From the NCBI RefSeq assembly GCF_000213175.1, contig NW_009799100.1:1543887-1607886 (forward strand): 64,000 bases of DNA, read 5' to 3'. Each line of letters begins with the position of its first letter. Positions within the stretch are counted from its first letter, which is position 1. The translations under genes and the position numbers were made by a program. Origin of the DNA: Neurospora tetrasperma FGSC 2508 (taxonomy: Eukaryota > Ascomycota > Sordariomycetes > Sordariales > Sordariaceae). The notes under the pieces are model-generated. The model did no database searches. It saw nothing but the letters and a program-made list of their open reading frames with translations, and had not been told where the DNA came from. This document shows, piece by piece, positions 45,412 to 56,622 of the stretch.

Positions 45412-46598
45412 CATTCAACTACCTGATACCAGTATGAATTGTATGGTCAGCTGACATGGAAGAATTCCTGATAATTCACAATACGCAAGCTATGCTGCTT
45501 CTGTTCATCCTGGTCCTCCTCATAGTCACGAGGCCATAATTCCTGCCCGAGCTTTTCGACGCATTCTCTTTTCTATTCAAAAGAAGAAGAAGAAGGGTAT
45601 CAAGTTGTATTCTTCCCCTGTACAAGAAAACATCCAATCTGAACATTGTGGCATGCTATGTTACAAATAATGCCGCTTACCTCCACTCGATACCGACCAG
45701 CCTCAGGGAAATGGAAACAACAAGAAACACATCAAGTACGACGAGCACCAGGAGCGTCTTTAGCGATATCCTTTGTTCACATTCTAGAAAAGGAGTCGCC
45801 ATGTATTACTTAATACGGCCCTCCTGTCGCTGTCCCGTTTTTGTTCATCCCCGAATTTGGGACGCGGTTAATGGGGACACGTCCGGACACGTCCCGGTTT
45901 CCCTGTCCTGAGTTTCGGAGGCCAGAGTTCGGGACTAAGCTTATGGGGTAAATACATTGGTTACTTCCGCGTTAAGCACCTTCGCTTTCCTCATCTGAAG
46001 ATGGATGTCATACCCCGTAGCAGTCACCTATCCTTTTGGCTGGCCACTGCCTCAATCCCTCCCCACATTCATTTGGTTGACGCTGTCGTCCCAACAACAA
46101 TTATGTATGGATTGGGAATAACTTCACGAACGATTGGATTGTGTGAGGTGATCAATTTTGTTCCTGATCTATCCAATCCATCATCTTTCCCGGGTCGAGG
46201 AAGAACGATGATGTTCCAGTTCAGTTTCCACTCCTTCCTACACAAAGAAACATTCGATCTGAGACTCATGATACAACCAACCGCACAGTCCCTCGCATGT
46301 ATTGCCTTGCCCTCTCTTTGAATGCCGGTAATCCGTCTTCCTTTCCCTCCGCCGCAATTGCCATCCTAGCCTCATTGTTGTTTTCCATTTCCCAAATCCG
46401 GTCAAGTAGGTAACTCAGCAGACCCACCACCACCAGCAGGTCGGTCTGCTAGATTGTGGGAGGTTTGCAAAATCCCCAGTCCTCCGCCTTCGGCATGTAC
46501 CACCCGTCTCACCCCTCCCACACCCAAGGCATGAAGATGAAAGCGGACAAGAGAATGATGAGACTGACGGGGAGAAGAATAACCAGAGGAAAGAAGAA
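45412..46598. other. Intergenic region
   Basis: No convincing gene. It has a perfect tandem duplication of GGACACGTCC at 45875-45894 within an otherwise unremarkable stretch. Confidence 0.45.
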
Positions 46599-47003
46599 TC
46601 AGGCGAGAGAAAGAGTACAAATGGACGCTCGTGACGAAGACGGGGTCGGCACGTTACTTCTGCGCTTCCGTTCCGCCATATCCTCATCATTCTCCTCCTG
46701 CTGTTGCAAGTGCTGCTGGTGCTGCTGGTGCTGCTCCTCCATGTTTTCTACCGAGTTGATCGCCGAACGCCAGTCGAGGGCGTCAATGAGTTCGTAGTCG
46801 TTGCCGCCGCCAGCCGCCACCACCCCGCGCCCACGCACGTATTCACGCACGCTGGAAAAGATGGAGACGATCCCATACCCAATCATGCCTATACCTCCAA
46901 AGACGATGAACATGATGAGGCAGCTAAGGATCATCACCACCACTATAGCCGCCGGGGTTATGGCGACGAAGAGCAAATCGAGGAAGAATGAATCTGAATC
47001 CAT
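46599..47003 (-). CDS. Possible small single-pass membrane protein
   Basis: An open frame of 134 codons from ATG 47003. Residues about 6-48 are strongly hydrophobic (LLFVAITPAAIVVVMILSCL onward, then FGGIGMIGYGIVSIF), enough for one or two membrane helices. The rest is hydrophilic with a Gln/His-rich run (EEQHQQHQQHLQQQEE) and a basic Ser-rich end. The mix of a clean hydrophobic helix and polar tail is gene-like, but no family is recognised and the Gln run comes from a CTG-type repeat. It could be the first exon of a longer gene or a chance frame. Confidence 0.4.
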   Translation of the reverse strand: MDSDSFFLDLLFVAITPAAIVVVMILSCLIMFIVFGGIGMIGYGIVSIFSSVREYVRGRGVVAAGGGNDYELIDALDWRSAINSVENMEEQHQQHQQHLQQQEENDEDMAERKRRSNVPTPSSSRASICTLSLA

Positions 47004-50000
47004 CGTGACTTGGGCGTGGATGGAGGAGGCTTGATGGTGGACTGAAGGTTCTGGTGTCGGTAATGTTGTTGGGTTTTCTTCGCTTGGGTGTAATGAAGAC
47101 GAAGCCTTTTTGATGGATAAAGTTAGCTAGAGTCAAAAATGGACTGGCTATGAGACGGATATTGGAGGGTGCAGTACTCAGGCTTGGTTCAGCTTGGACG
47201 ATCTGTTGGCTTAAGGGTAGGTATGGTTGTTGCCTGATGTTTCTTGAGGTAGAAGAAGAATGATAATAGGAGAGGACAGAGGACTGGGGGATTAAGTATT
47301 ATTTCTATCGGTCCCTGGAATTGGGAATTTCCTGGGCCATACTTCAAGAGTTCTCTTCTTGACGCAGGTTGTCAATAATAAGTGCATCTTCGGGTCAAAT
47401 ATGTGTATATATATTCCGGAGTTCCTGATGCATGACTATAGCTTTCATGCCCGTCGAAATAACACCTCCTTTTTGACCCAAGTACAAAAACATGATGGCA
47501 TGAGGTGAAGCCGAATCAGGGCTCGTATGCGTTTTTGTAAGCACTTTTTGGAGTCCAAAGTACAAAAAAATGTTAATTACATATGCTAGATGCACTGGCG
47601 GTAGCGCTACCGATATTAGAGATCATCATAAAATGGAGGGAAAAATTGTATGTCCGCCCCGGAGATCCGGGCCTAGGATATCTCGATGAACATACATAAA
47701 CAGATGGTTGGTCTGTCTATGTGGCGGGAAGCCAGGACGCAACTTCGTCTGCAACAATGGGAGTTCTTCTAGATGACAGACATACGAATACGCAGCAGTG
47801 ATGCAGACAACTGTTGTGATATATCTGTGAGTGCCGGGCTTCGAGAATTATCGGAATATTGTGGCCGGTTTACCAACGTTCATGGATGCAGGTAGAGAGT
47901 TGGAGGCGGAACGGACATTTGAGTATACCTTCCTATACTTGTATCTACCAGAATGGTAGTGGAAACGTAAATCAAGATAACTAAATCATGGCATCATGCC
48001 ATCCGTAACGTGTCATGTCTTCTTTGTTTGGCAATTCTGGTGGACTATTAAGTGTGAAGAAGTCCGAAATTGTGAATTTGAACGTACATCCCATTGTATC
48101 AAAAGTGCAGATTAAGCTGTAATGCTATGTATGGTATTGAGAATGGAGTGTTTGGGCATGGTGAGATCCGTAGCCAAAAGCACGTCCAATGTAGGGAGAA
48201 AAAGAAAGAAAGAAAGAAAAGAAAAAGAAAAGAAGAAGAAAGGAGAGAAGGAGAGACAGAGAGACAGAGAGAGAAAGAGGGGGCGGAGGGCCAGCAGAAA
48301 ATGACCATGATGGCATGTGAATTGACCCCGGAAACCGCAGTTGAGGTGAGTCCGACTGGAACACCGAGTCTCGAACAGGCTTCTCATGTGTTGCTGGTGT
48401 CAACGGAACATACTCCCGGCTGCGCGAGGGACTTCCAATCAGTTGCGTGGGATTATCGGGATATGGAAAATTGAGGCACTTAATGACACTAGGACGCAGC
48501 TCTGAGCACAGGAAGGGGTTTGAACTGTTAGAGAGGTAGTTGCGCACTAGGGACGAAACTGGACAATCCCTATCTCGGGCATCTCGTCCCCGATGCTAGT
48601 AACAGGAACGGGGACGAATAATGGTTCAAAGCATGGGTATAGGGTTGCTTGGTTTACCAGAAACATCCGGATTCTAAGAATCGGCTGTGTTCCTCCGCAT
48701 CGAGGGCACAGTTGATGATGGGAAGGGAAAGTGGATTATTCCACAGCGCCAGGACTGCCCGGGTGGGTATGCTCAATCGAGGAGATCATGCCACGTCCTG
48801 GTGTGGGTTCGAAGGACAAAGAGCTACCTATCCCACTCCTACAAGGTCCAATCCCACCGGCTCATGGCTCTCGCGGCGATGTTCCCTAGTGCCATGCATC
48901 GAACACTTGTTGATGTCAGAATTGGAGTTCTTTGGCATTCCGTCCGCTGTATGCCCGACTTAAGTTTGACCGATATTGGCGTAGCTTTGTCCAATTGCAT
49001 TCTTCAATTCTAGCCTGCATTTGCTTTGCCACGATAGGAGAATCAACGTTCCTTGGATGGCCGTCTGTTCCTTCCTCACTGTGAAGGTACCGTGCCTCTG
49101 GGTAGCGTCCGACGGAATACATGTACTTAGAGGTAAGCACGTTGGGGGATGACATAACTGAAGACATAGGTTGACCGAAATCGCTGAATAAACGGGGGAA
49201 GGAGGCGGAAGGTGCAGGCGACGGCTGAGCAGACGTAGATTCTGGAAACTGGAAAGAACGCTCGGTAGTGGTTTCATTGAACCATGGCCCGTCTCGACAT
49301 CGTCGGTACTTGTATCATAGTAGTCCATTCCATGTATCCGTTTCGCTACTGATAGTACCGCCGATGGTGGTTCAAAATGGAAACATTGCCTGGAGTTTCT
49401 CTTGTGTTATGAGTGGTCACTGAAGCATGGGGTGTAGTTTATCCGTCGTCCTTGGATCTGGCTTCCGCTGCAAACCAGGGCTTCAATTTCCGACCCGGCT
49501 GTGTTCACTTCATGGCTTTCTTTTTCACCGGCAAGACAACCAAATTTCCCTCGTCCTTTCCTCCCCATATAGATATGCCGTCTCGTCGGGGTTCAAGGCG
49601 GCTTCGAGATTGGAAGGCGATGGAGGGGACACGCTGGAGCGGGGCGCTCGGGAGAAAGGGCCAAGGATCGATAATCAACAAAGTGTATCTTTGGTAGTTA
49701 GTTGTAAGTTGGATCATCGCCGCGGACATTCGGTGTGATCAGGATGACCTTCCTTGATGTGTTGTGATATTTCGAGTGTTACATGCAAGGCTGATGGAAA
49801 TGGTTTGAAGTGACTGTTGGAAAATGAAAATGGGTTCGGATATTGGCTGCCGAGATGCATTGCCGCACAGACAAAGGGCTTGATAGTAGCGACTCGATGA
49901 GTATTTCCTGTACCTGAATTAGCAGTACCTCTACCCAACGACATGAGCTGCATCATGCATGACGGAGATTGTTTACCCAGGTCATATGACAATGTAGCGA

Positions 50001-50356
50001 TTTTGCCGTAAGGTTGACTAGGGCGGAAGCATTTGTAGAATCCTCATCAAGACTTCATAAACAATCGCCGGGACATCAGTATGACTGCTCCTGGTCAAGA
50101 AACTTGACTTCGGTCCATGGGTGTATAAGAAAAGACACCAAAGGCACAAAAAGCACGAGGGGGAACGCATTGAGAATTTGTTTAGAGCTCCACGGAGTAA
50201 TGCCAATGGTTTTAAGTTGCATTGTGTATACCTTCCATGAAATTTCTTTTCCTGGATACCCCTATCTTTCCTTGGCCAGCCTTTATTTTACTTTCCTCGA
50301 GACAACGTTGATGCCCAGCAATGGCTTCTTACCTGTGGCACCACGTCTCGGTACGG
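47004..50356. other. Long intergenic region
   Basis: About 3.3 kb without a convincing gene. Contents noted: a perfect 14-bp palindrome at 47599-47612, a purine tract at 48198-48285, and octamer copies at 49128 and 49926. Frames here are short and switch strands. Confidence 0.45.
48198..48285. repeat. Polypurine tract, AAAG/GA microsatellite
   Basis: Nearly pure purine run of AAAG units passing into GAGACAGAGA-type repeats. Frames through it give only Lys/Glu/Arg or Ser/Phe/Leu runs and are not treated as genes. Confidence 0.9.
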
Positions 50357-52133
50357 TTACCTTGGCGCTGGTGTTGACCATCGACAGAAGAACCGCGTCC
50401 AAAACCATTCCTTGTTCTCAGGCACCGGCTTGCTCTTCTCGCGCTTCTGTATGGTGGTCCATCTATCCCAAAGGTAATCCCCTTCCAACCACAATGCTCT
50501 TGCAAAGTAATCTGTCATGAGGTCATTCGGCGACAAGGCATCATAACAGTCCAAGAAGTTTGTTCGGAGCCCAATGTCAATCCACCTAACATCACCCACT
50601 TCTGCCAGGTGTCCAGAGAGGATGTATATCACATCGGCAAGCTCTCGCTCGGTGGAAGAGTTCTTGATCATGCAAAGCTTGTCATGCAAGAGGTATCCAA
50701 GCTTCAGGCAGTTGTACTGCTTCTCGGATGAGAGGGGCGAGGAAACGAGATCCCTTTCCTGTTCAAACTTCTCGAGTACTGGCAGAAGGCTTTGATCAAG
50801 GTTCGTGTCGGGTGAGTGCTCATGGCCGACAAACCGGAGATCGACTCGTACCCAATGCGCAGCGTTGTCGTCGTTATAGAGATCACCGACTTGCACAAAA
50901 AGGGTCTTGCGTGTCATATCTTTGACACCTGACAGAAACACCGATGGCCGAAGGATCCTGTCAGGAAGCAGTGAGCGGCAAACCCAAATCAAGAAAAAAA
51001 AAAAAAAAAAAAAAAATTTAAGAAGAAAAAAGGGAAAAAAAGAGGAGTGGGCGTGAATCGAACGTAGGACGTGAGACAACTGGAAAGGAGTAGTAGAGCC
51101 TTATTTGCGTAGCCGGAAGACGCCAGCTGTAACACTAGCTGTCAGACGAGCCTCCTAGTACCATGTCCTAGTCCACATGGTACTAGAAGGCAGTTCACCC
51201 GCTCGTGACAGGTGGCAACTCCCCAGAACCCAGGCATTGCCCGGGCGGGGGGACGTCTGACAGCCCCTACGGTCGGGTTGAGAGGTGTGATGCGTCCACC
51301 ACGCCGCTCGACCACGAGCCCACTGAATTGTTGAGAACCTGGTCCGAACCGATGACTTATCAACCAGCCTTGGCAGCAAAGATGAGATGAAAAGGGGTAG
51401 CTGATGCCTACCTCAGCTCGTCCTTGAAGACGGTGAGCCATGCGCTCTCGTCAGTGTTGAGCAAGGATAACGGGACTGCCAAGTCAACATTCTGACGAAC
51501 ACCCTGCATTCCCCGAAGTTGGAGAGAGAAACCTCCCATGACAGCGTAAGGGATGTTTTCCTTATCGAGTATGTCTGTGACAATGTCCAGCGCAGCGACT
51601 AGCTGGCTTGTTGTTGCATCCTTGCTGGATAAGTTGAGTATCTCCCACTCATGGCTGCCACAGTACTCCCCTGGTCTCAAAGGGAGCGGTCGGTCAAAGT
51701 AGTCTTCGATAATGACAAGACTGCTTTCGGTGGAGGCACTAGCATCATTGTCCTCCGGAGATTCAATGAAAAGGCTGTTCTGCGGAGACACAATACCAAG
51801 ACTACGTTCGGTAGACTTCATCTTTCTTCCAAATTGCCATAGAGTTGTCTCAAATCCTGTGGTAGTGTTCCGTTCAAGGTGTTTTTGATAACGTCGCCGC
51901 ATGCAGATGTCCACTCCTTCGGGGACAGGAACAAGAAAAAGCCTAGAGTATGAGCATGTTCTTATGCTAGATAGTTGCTCGTATTTGGGATAGTCATCCT
52001 TGACCTCGTCACTATCATGAGTAGGCCTCTTGACTAACAGGCGCTGAACGAGAACACATGGTTCGATGCTCTTGATGAACCATTGACGCTGTCCACCATG
52101 GATGGTATTCATGCATGTGATAGGATGAGACAT
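50357..52133 (-). CDS. Nucleotidyltransferase-like protein, with an RNA-like gene in its intron
   Basis: Exons 52133..51412 and 50957..50357 give 440 residues. About residues 192-220 read IPYAVMGGFSLQLRGM then RQNVDLAVP, the GG-S/G strand-helix and D-x-D-like signature of nucleotidyltransferase-fold proteins found in many fungal families. After the intron comes RILRPSVFLSG and VQVGDLY, then WVRVDLRFVG, a further strand carrying an acidic residue, and then helical sequence resembling the substrate-binding half of such folds. Substrate unknown. The intron (51411..50958, 454 nt) is several times longer than most here and holds the RNA candidate described separately; splicing restores ELRILRPS. 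The N-terminal 110 residues are less convincing and the true start could be Met further in. The gene is divergent from aprataxin. Confidence 0.65.
50994..51016. repeat. Poly(A) run of 23 (poly(T) on the transcribed strand)
   Basis: Lies in the intron of the nucleotidyltransferase-like gene, just after the predicted 3' end of the intronic RNA candidate. On the minus strand it reads as T and could act as a backup Pol III stop or as part of the polypyrimidine tract before the acceptor. Confidence 0.95.
51035..51324 (-). ncRNA. Candidate structured RNA gene with Pol III A- and B-boxes, nested in an intron
   Basis: Minus-strand reading. TGGTCGAGCGG (51314..51304) fits the A-box consensus exactly and GTTCGATTC (51063..51055) the B-box core. 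The ends AGTGGGC (51324..51318) and GCCCACT (51052..51046) are complementary, and seven T follow at 51041..51035. CTGTCAGACG-type arms at 51254-51264 and 51138-51148 form a perfect 11-bp helix enclosing three hairpins: 51221-51252, 51192-51220, and 51152-51189 (15 bp, 8-nt loop). Two small hairpins sit near the 5' end. Four stems contain one A-C or C-A mismatch on the plus strand that becomes G-U on the minus strand, so only the minus strand folds fully. A/B spacing of about 240 nt excludes an ordinary tRNA. SRP RNA has a comparable outline (two 5' hairpins, long-range helix), but its conserved helix 8 motif is not seen. Family unknown; transcription is inferred. Confidence 0.55.
51152..51189 (-). 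other. 15-bp hairpin within the intronic RNA candidate
   Basis: Arms 51152-51166 and 51175-51189 with an 8-nt loop; fourteen Watson-Crick pairs and one G-U on the minus-strand RNA. It is the strongest single stem seen in the window. Confidence 0.85.
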
Positions 52134-52760
52134 CAAACTGTCTAGATCCTCTGCACGGCTTGAAAAGGTTCAATCATCCACTGCATAGATGTCTTCCGTT
52201 GCCCAAGTCGTGTTTACCTTCCTATTCCTCATCCTGTTAGTAGCTCAGGGGTTCCTTCATAGAGCGTCCGGCAGAGCTGCACTAACACTTACACCAGAAA
52301 GAAGCTGCCAGGTGCCGGTGGATCTTGCACCAGGTAGACGCTGGAAAAGGCCCCACTATAATGAAGCGATTGACCAGTCACAAATATCGGATTCCTGTCC
52401 GCTCAATCGTTGCCGAAAAAAAGGACGTTCCCAGCACGCCGCCAATTCCAACGTCGACTCGTCGACCAACCTCCATCAACTTCCACTTTATGAGGTTTGC
52501 CACGAGCATCACCAACCTTGACGGTACTTAGTCATCCCGACCCATCTACATGCGTGGTATTGAAGAAGCCCATCTTCCTTTTCATTGTCTCACAAGGAGA
52601 AACCATAGCTGTCCGTCTCTTTATCTACTCCAGGCCATTGCCACTGACGTACACCGGCGCACATCAAGCTCGCTCCCCGTTGGCAATTCCGTGTCATCCA
52701 GTTTACCACCCATTTCAATCAAGGAGGGGAGACAAAAATCCTGCCGTCTGCAAGCGCATC

Positions 52761-53660
52761 ATGGCCGAAGCTGCCGAAGACCCACAGGACTTTGCCAAAT
52801 TCTCGACTGCACCGAGCAGTCACCTGCATGAAATATCCTCCGGACCTCAAAGCAAAAAGCGCAATGCCTTTGCTGAGCTGATGGCGCCTAAGCCCAAGGC
52901 AGCCAGGCCAGACGCTTCCTCGAGTCGGTCACCAGCCGGCGTTCCTTCCCCTACGCACAAGAGAACCAAGAATTCGGGAGGTAAAACAACAACAAGGTCA
53001 AAATGGAGCGGTGCCTTGCTGGAGTATATAGACCATCCCGACCGCTTCCCCCAGCAGGTTATCCGCGTGACGGACAAGACGGTGCTAATCCGTGACGGCT
53101 TCCCCAAGGCCACCGTCCATCTTCTGCTCATTCCTCGGTCCCCTGAACATTACGATCTGCATCCGCTACAAGCTTTCCAAGATAAGGACTTCCTTGCCAT
53201 GATGCGAGACGAAGCTGCCAGCGCCGCCCGCCTCGCTGCTGCCGAGCTCCAACGCAATATATCAAGCTTTTCTGTCTCGAGCAAAGCACGCAATGAAGCC
53301 ATGGACAAAGGCGTTCCTTTCGACCAACTTCCGCAATGCCGGGATTACCTGTCAGACATCCGTATCGGCGTGCATGCTCATCCTTCCATGGACCATCTTC
53401 ACGTGCACATCATATCGCGCGACATGCATTCAGACAAGCTCAAGCATCGGAAACACTACAACAGCTTCAACACGCCCTTTTTCATTCCTCTCGAGGATTG
53501 CCCGCTCGCCGAGGATGACGAACGACGCAATACATCCTTCCAGAATGGAAACCTGGCCAAGGGATTTATTTGTTGGCGCTGTGGACAGGAATTCGGCAAC
53601 AAATTTGCCGAGCTCAAGAGGCATCTTGAGACCGAATTTGCGCACTGGAAATCAGAGTAA
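52761..53660 (+). CDS. hnt3: Aprataxin-like DNA-adenylate hydrolase
   Basis: A single exon from ATG 52761 gives 299 residues. Aprataxin removes AMP from 5'-adenylated DNA ends left by abortive ligation, in the nucleus. Residues about 80-245 form the HIT domain: WSGALLEYIDHPDRFP at the start, DGFPKATVHLLLIPRSPEH, RIGVHAHPSMDHLHVHIISR with the histidine triad HLHVH at 212-216 (catalytic His214), and YNSFNTPFFIPLED. The C-terminal zinc finger has Cys271, Cys274, His288 and His295 in FICWRCGQEFGNKFAELKRH and HW, as in fission yeast Hnt3. The first 75 residues are a basic Ser/Pro-rich tail with KKRNAF and HKRTKN, possibly nuclear targeting. No FHA domain, as expected for fungi. The start was chosen at the ATG nearest the conserved region. 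Confidence 0.95.
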   Translation: MAEAAEDPQDFAKFSTAPSSHLHEISSGPQSKKRNAFAELMAPKPKAARPDASSSRSPAGVPSPTHKRTKNSGGKTTTRSKWSGALLEYIDHPDRFPQQVIRVTDKTVLIRDGFPKATVHLLLIPRSPEHYDLHPLQAFQDKDFLAMMRDEAASAARLAAAELQRNISSFSVSSKARNEAMDKGVPFDQLPQCRDYLSDIRIGVHAHPSMDHLHVHIISRDMHSDKLKHRKHYNSFNTPFFIPLEDCPLAEDDERRNTSFQNGNLAKGFICWRCGQEFGNKFAELKRHLETEFAHWKSE

Positions 53661-54767
53661 CCTCTAGGCTGGGATGGGAAACCTAGATTTATGTGGTTCT
53701 GACCGCACCAAAACGGGAGCTCTGCGTATTCTGCGTCGATACGAAGCACTTCGAGCATGCAAGGTATGCAGTGGTGCAGTACCTCGGCTGGCCATGCGTC
53801 ACCACTGCTTGTTTCTTTTCGCCCGAGAGAGTTGGAGTCGCGCAGTTGGAGGACATGTCCCCACAACAAGAACGAGACAAGACACTGACAAAAACCTCCA
53901 TCATCGACTGTTCCCCGCATCGGGTAGTTACGCCAACCCAACTAATTGTGATGTGTTAAAACACCAAAAGAAGGAGTTGGGGCCACCAATGGGCACTTTA
54001 CTGTTTCCGGCTCTGAAAGCCGACAGCAAGCGAGGCACTTACCCTTGTTCCCGATTGAGATGTCCAAGGTCCCTACTTACCCGCTTGCTCGGTGTTCGGG
54101 GATTTCTCTACTAGTAATGCTGCTTGTTTACGTTCATGTTTACACTCTTGGACCTTCAGCGATGATGTCGACTTGATGTGGGACCGTGGGCAGCAATAGA
54201 TATCTATACAAGAATGGCCAGGATGCCACTCAAAACCTTGGCCCTGTTATGGAGGCTTCCCTGCAACAGTCATACTCCGCGCACCACACCAACACTTCGA
54301 CAAGAAACCGAGAAGTTGGCCTTCCTTGGCCAGAACCGTATTCGTATTCCTGTTGTCCGCCTGCGTAGAGGCGTCAAGAAGTGTCTGATCTTGGAAGTTG
54401 ACGCAGTTTGGGGATCGCCGACGCTTGACAACAAGGACGGTGCTGGCATCATCAAGTTATTTGTGGGAAACAAGTGAGCACCCCTCCCTAACATGTGGCC
54501 GCTACTCTTCAGCTTGCAGTCCGAAACTGCCTCACGCTACCCGTATGGCTCCCTTTGGCCTTGGATCTCACGATGTACGTACTCGCATGACGCGGCTCGA
54601 GCAAGGAGTAAGAGGGAAGCAGTGAAGCTGATGATAAAATGTCAGACTTCGCCAGTATGCCTGTTCTACAGGAGTTTGGTTCTGGCCTCTTTGCCAACAC
54701 CACATTTACTCATTTCACCTCATCGACACCGCACTTTTATGCCACGTCAAACTGCGATCCAGGAATC
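53661..54767. other. Intergenic region
   Basis: Between aprataxin and the carboxylesterase. A plus-strand 99-codon frame at 54178-54477 and an in-frame ATG at 54639 ahead of the esterase have no family character; the latter would bury the signal peptide. Confidence 0.45.
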
Positions 54768-56622
54768 ATGAGAGTGGCTTGCTTATCCTACGTCTGGTTA
54801 GCCTCCATATTGGGCCTTGGTTTTCGAGGAGGAGTGGCACCTGCGATAGCGTCGTTGGCTCCTTGCGTGGACCAGTCTGACCTATCAGTGACAGTCCTGG
54901 GAGGCGTAGTTCACGGAATCGTCAACGAGACCGAAGATCCGTGTGTACGCCAGTTTCTGGGTATCCCTTTTGCTCAACCCCCTGTAGGAGACCTTCGCTT
55001 TGCCCCGCCACAGCCTGCTGAGCCGTTTGGTGAACTCGATGCCAAGAAGCTTCCCCCAAGCTGCATCCAATACCTTTCCACAAGCCCGCCCTCCATCTAT
55101 ACTCAGTACCTGAACGAATTCAACGTCCAGGGTCTCAATACCACCAGCCCTGATATCAGCGAGGACTGCTTAACACTCAGCATCTGGGCCTCACCAACTA
55201 CCACCGACGACAGTCTCCCCGTCATCGTCTTCGTCTACGGCGGCGCCTTTAGCACAGGAGGTCAAGACGTCCCCGTCCAGATCCCCACGGACTGGGTACA
55301 GCGCACCAAAAGCCACATCGTCGTCACCTTCAACTATCGCCTCAACATCTTTGGCTTCCCCAATGCCCTGGGCATTCCCCTGGACGAGCAAAATGTCGGC
55401 CTCCTCGACCAAAGACTCGCCGTGGAATGGGTCCAAGACAACATCGAGGCCTTTGGCGGTGACCCGACACGCATCACCCTTTGGGGCCAAAGTGCCGGTG
55501 CCGTGTCCGCGGGTTACTTCCAATACGCCTACCCTACGGACCCAATCGTGAACGCGGTCATCATGGACTCCGGCAGCGAGCTGACACCGGTGGCTCAAAA
55601 CCTCGACTTTGCCCATTTTGGTTTCACTCGTATCGCTGGCCAGTTGGGTTGCGGCAACCTCACGGCGGCAGAGGAGCTGGCGTGTATGCGCTCTGACAGT
55701 GTCACGGCAGAAGCCATCAACAAGGCTGTGCAGACTACCAATGAGGCGGCGGGGACGGACATCACCAAGTACGTCTTTTTTACGCCGGTGGTGAATAATA
55801 GAACGGTATTCCCGGATTATACGGCCAAGTCGTTGGCAGGGGAGGTTGCCAATGTTGTAAGTTGTTACCTCCCTGTTGAAAGATCATGTTTCCAGACAAG
55901 TAAATAGACGATGGATAAGAGACTAAGAACTGGACTTGTTTCAGCCTACAATACTCGGCAGTAACGCCCAGGACGGCCTCGCCTTCGTCATCCTCAGCAC
56001 TGCCGTCAACCAAACCGAAGTTTTCGAAGCGACATTAGATCTCTTCTTTTGCCCAGCCTTCAAAGCGGCCACGTAAGCTAACCATGGCACATCATTTCTC
56101 ACCCCTTTACCTCAGTATCCATCACCCAGCCCAGCCCAGAACCTACTCTAACCTCTCACCACACACAGTAACCGCCTCCTAGCCTCCGTCCCCGTCTTCC
56201 GCTACGAATACTTTGGCAACTTCACCGACGTTTCGCCCCTCCCCTTCCTAGGTGCCTACCACGGCGCCGAACTCCCCCTTATCTTCGGCACCTACGATAT
56301 CTTTCCCGAAACTTCGAGCCAGTCGCCGCCGCCGGACAAAAAACTGGAAGTTGCCACGAGCCGTACGATTCAGAATGATTGGGTGGCTATTGCAGCTAAC
56401 GGGGCTGACGGGCTAGAGGCGAGAGGATGGCCTCTATATTCGAGTGTAGAGGAGGGGTTAATTAGGACCTATGGGGTCGCTGCGTCGGTTGAGTCGACGG
56501 GGGATGAATGGGGTTCAGGGGGCGCAGGGAGTATAGGGGGTGTACCGGCTGGGGTGGCGGATGCGAGGAGGATTGAGGCGTTGTGTCCTGCGATTTGGCA
56601 GCCGGCGGAGGTGTCGGAGTGA
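54768..56622 (+). CDS. Secreted type-B carboxylesterase/lipase
   Basis: Exons 54768..55856, 55945..56072 and 56169..56622 give 556 residues, typical of the family. Residues 1-28 form a signal peptide (WLASILGLGF core), so the enzyme is secreted and hydrolyses esters outside the cell. Family landmarks in order: QFLGIPFAQPPVGDLRF, EDCLTLSIW, FVYGGAFSTG (oxyanion hole), NYRLNIFGF, NVGLLDQRLAVEWVQDNI and GGDPTRITLWGQSAGA with nucleophile Ser242. The acid residue appears in GSNAQDG (Asp373), where many relatives have Glu. His437 in AYHGAELPLIFG completes the triad. Introns start gtaagt and gtaagc and end cag. ATG 54768 was chosen over the upstream in-frame ATG 54639 because only it gives an N-terminal signal peptide. 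Confidence 0.93.

Noticed and set aside
48094-48474. 126-codon plus-strand frame through a purine tract
   Set aside because: Its centre is only Lys/Glu/Arg from AAAG and GA repeats, and both flanks lack protein character.
51035-51130. Ordinary tRNA gene from the B-box-like string GTTCGATTC
   Set aside because: The T-stem does not pair and no anticodon or D-arm is found at tRNA spacing; the segment was instead considered as part of a longer RNA.
51035-51324. Signal recognition particle RNA
   Set aside because: Overall outline is similar, but the conserved helix 8 internal loops and the Alu-domain UGUAA motif are not visible. Kept only as a hypothesis to test.
54639-54767. Upstream in-frame ATG for the carboxylesterase
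   Set aside because: It would place 43 polar residues before the signal peptide, so the ATG at 54768 was preferred.
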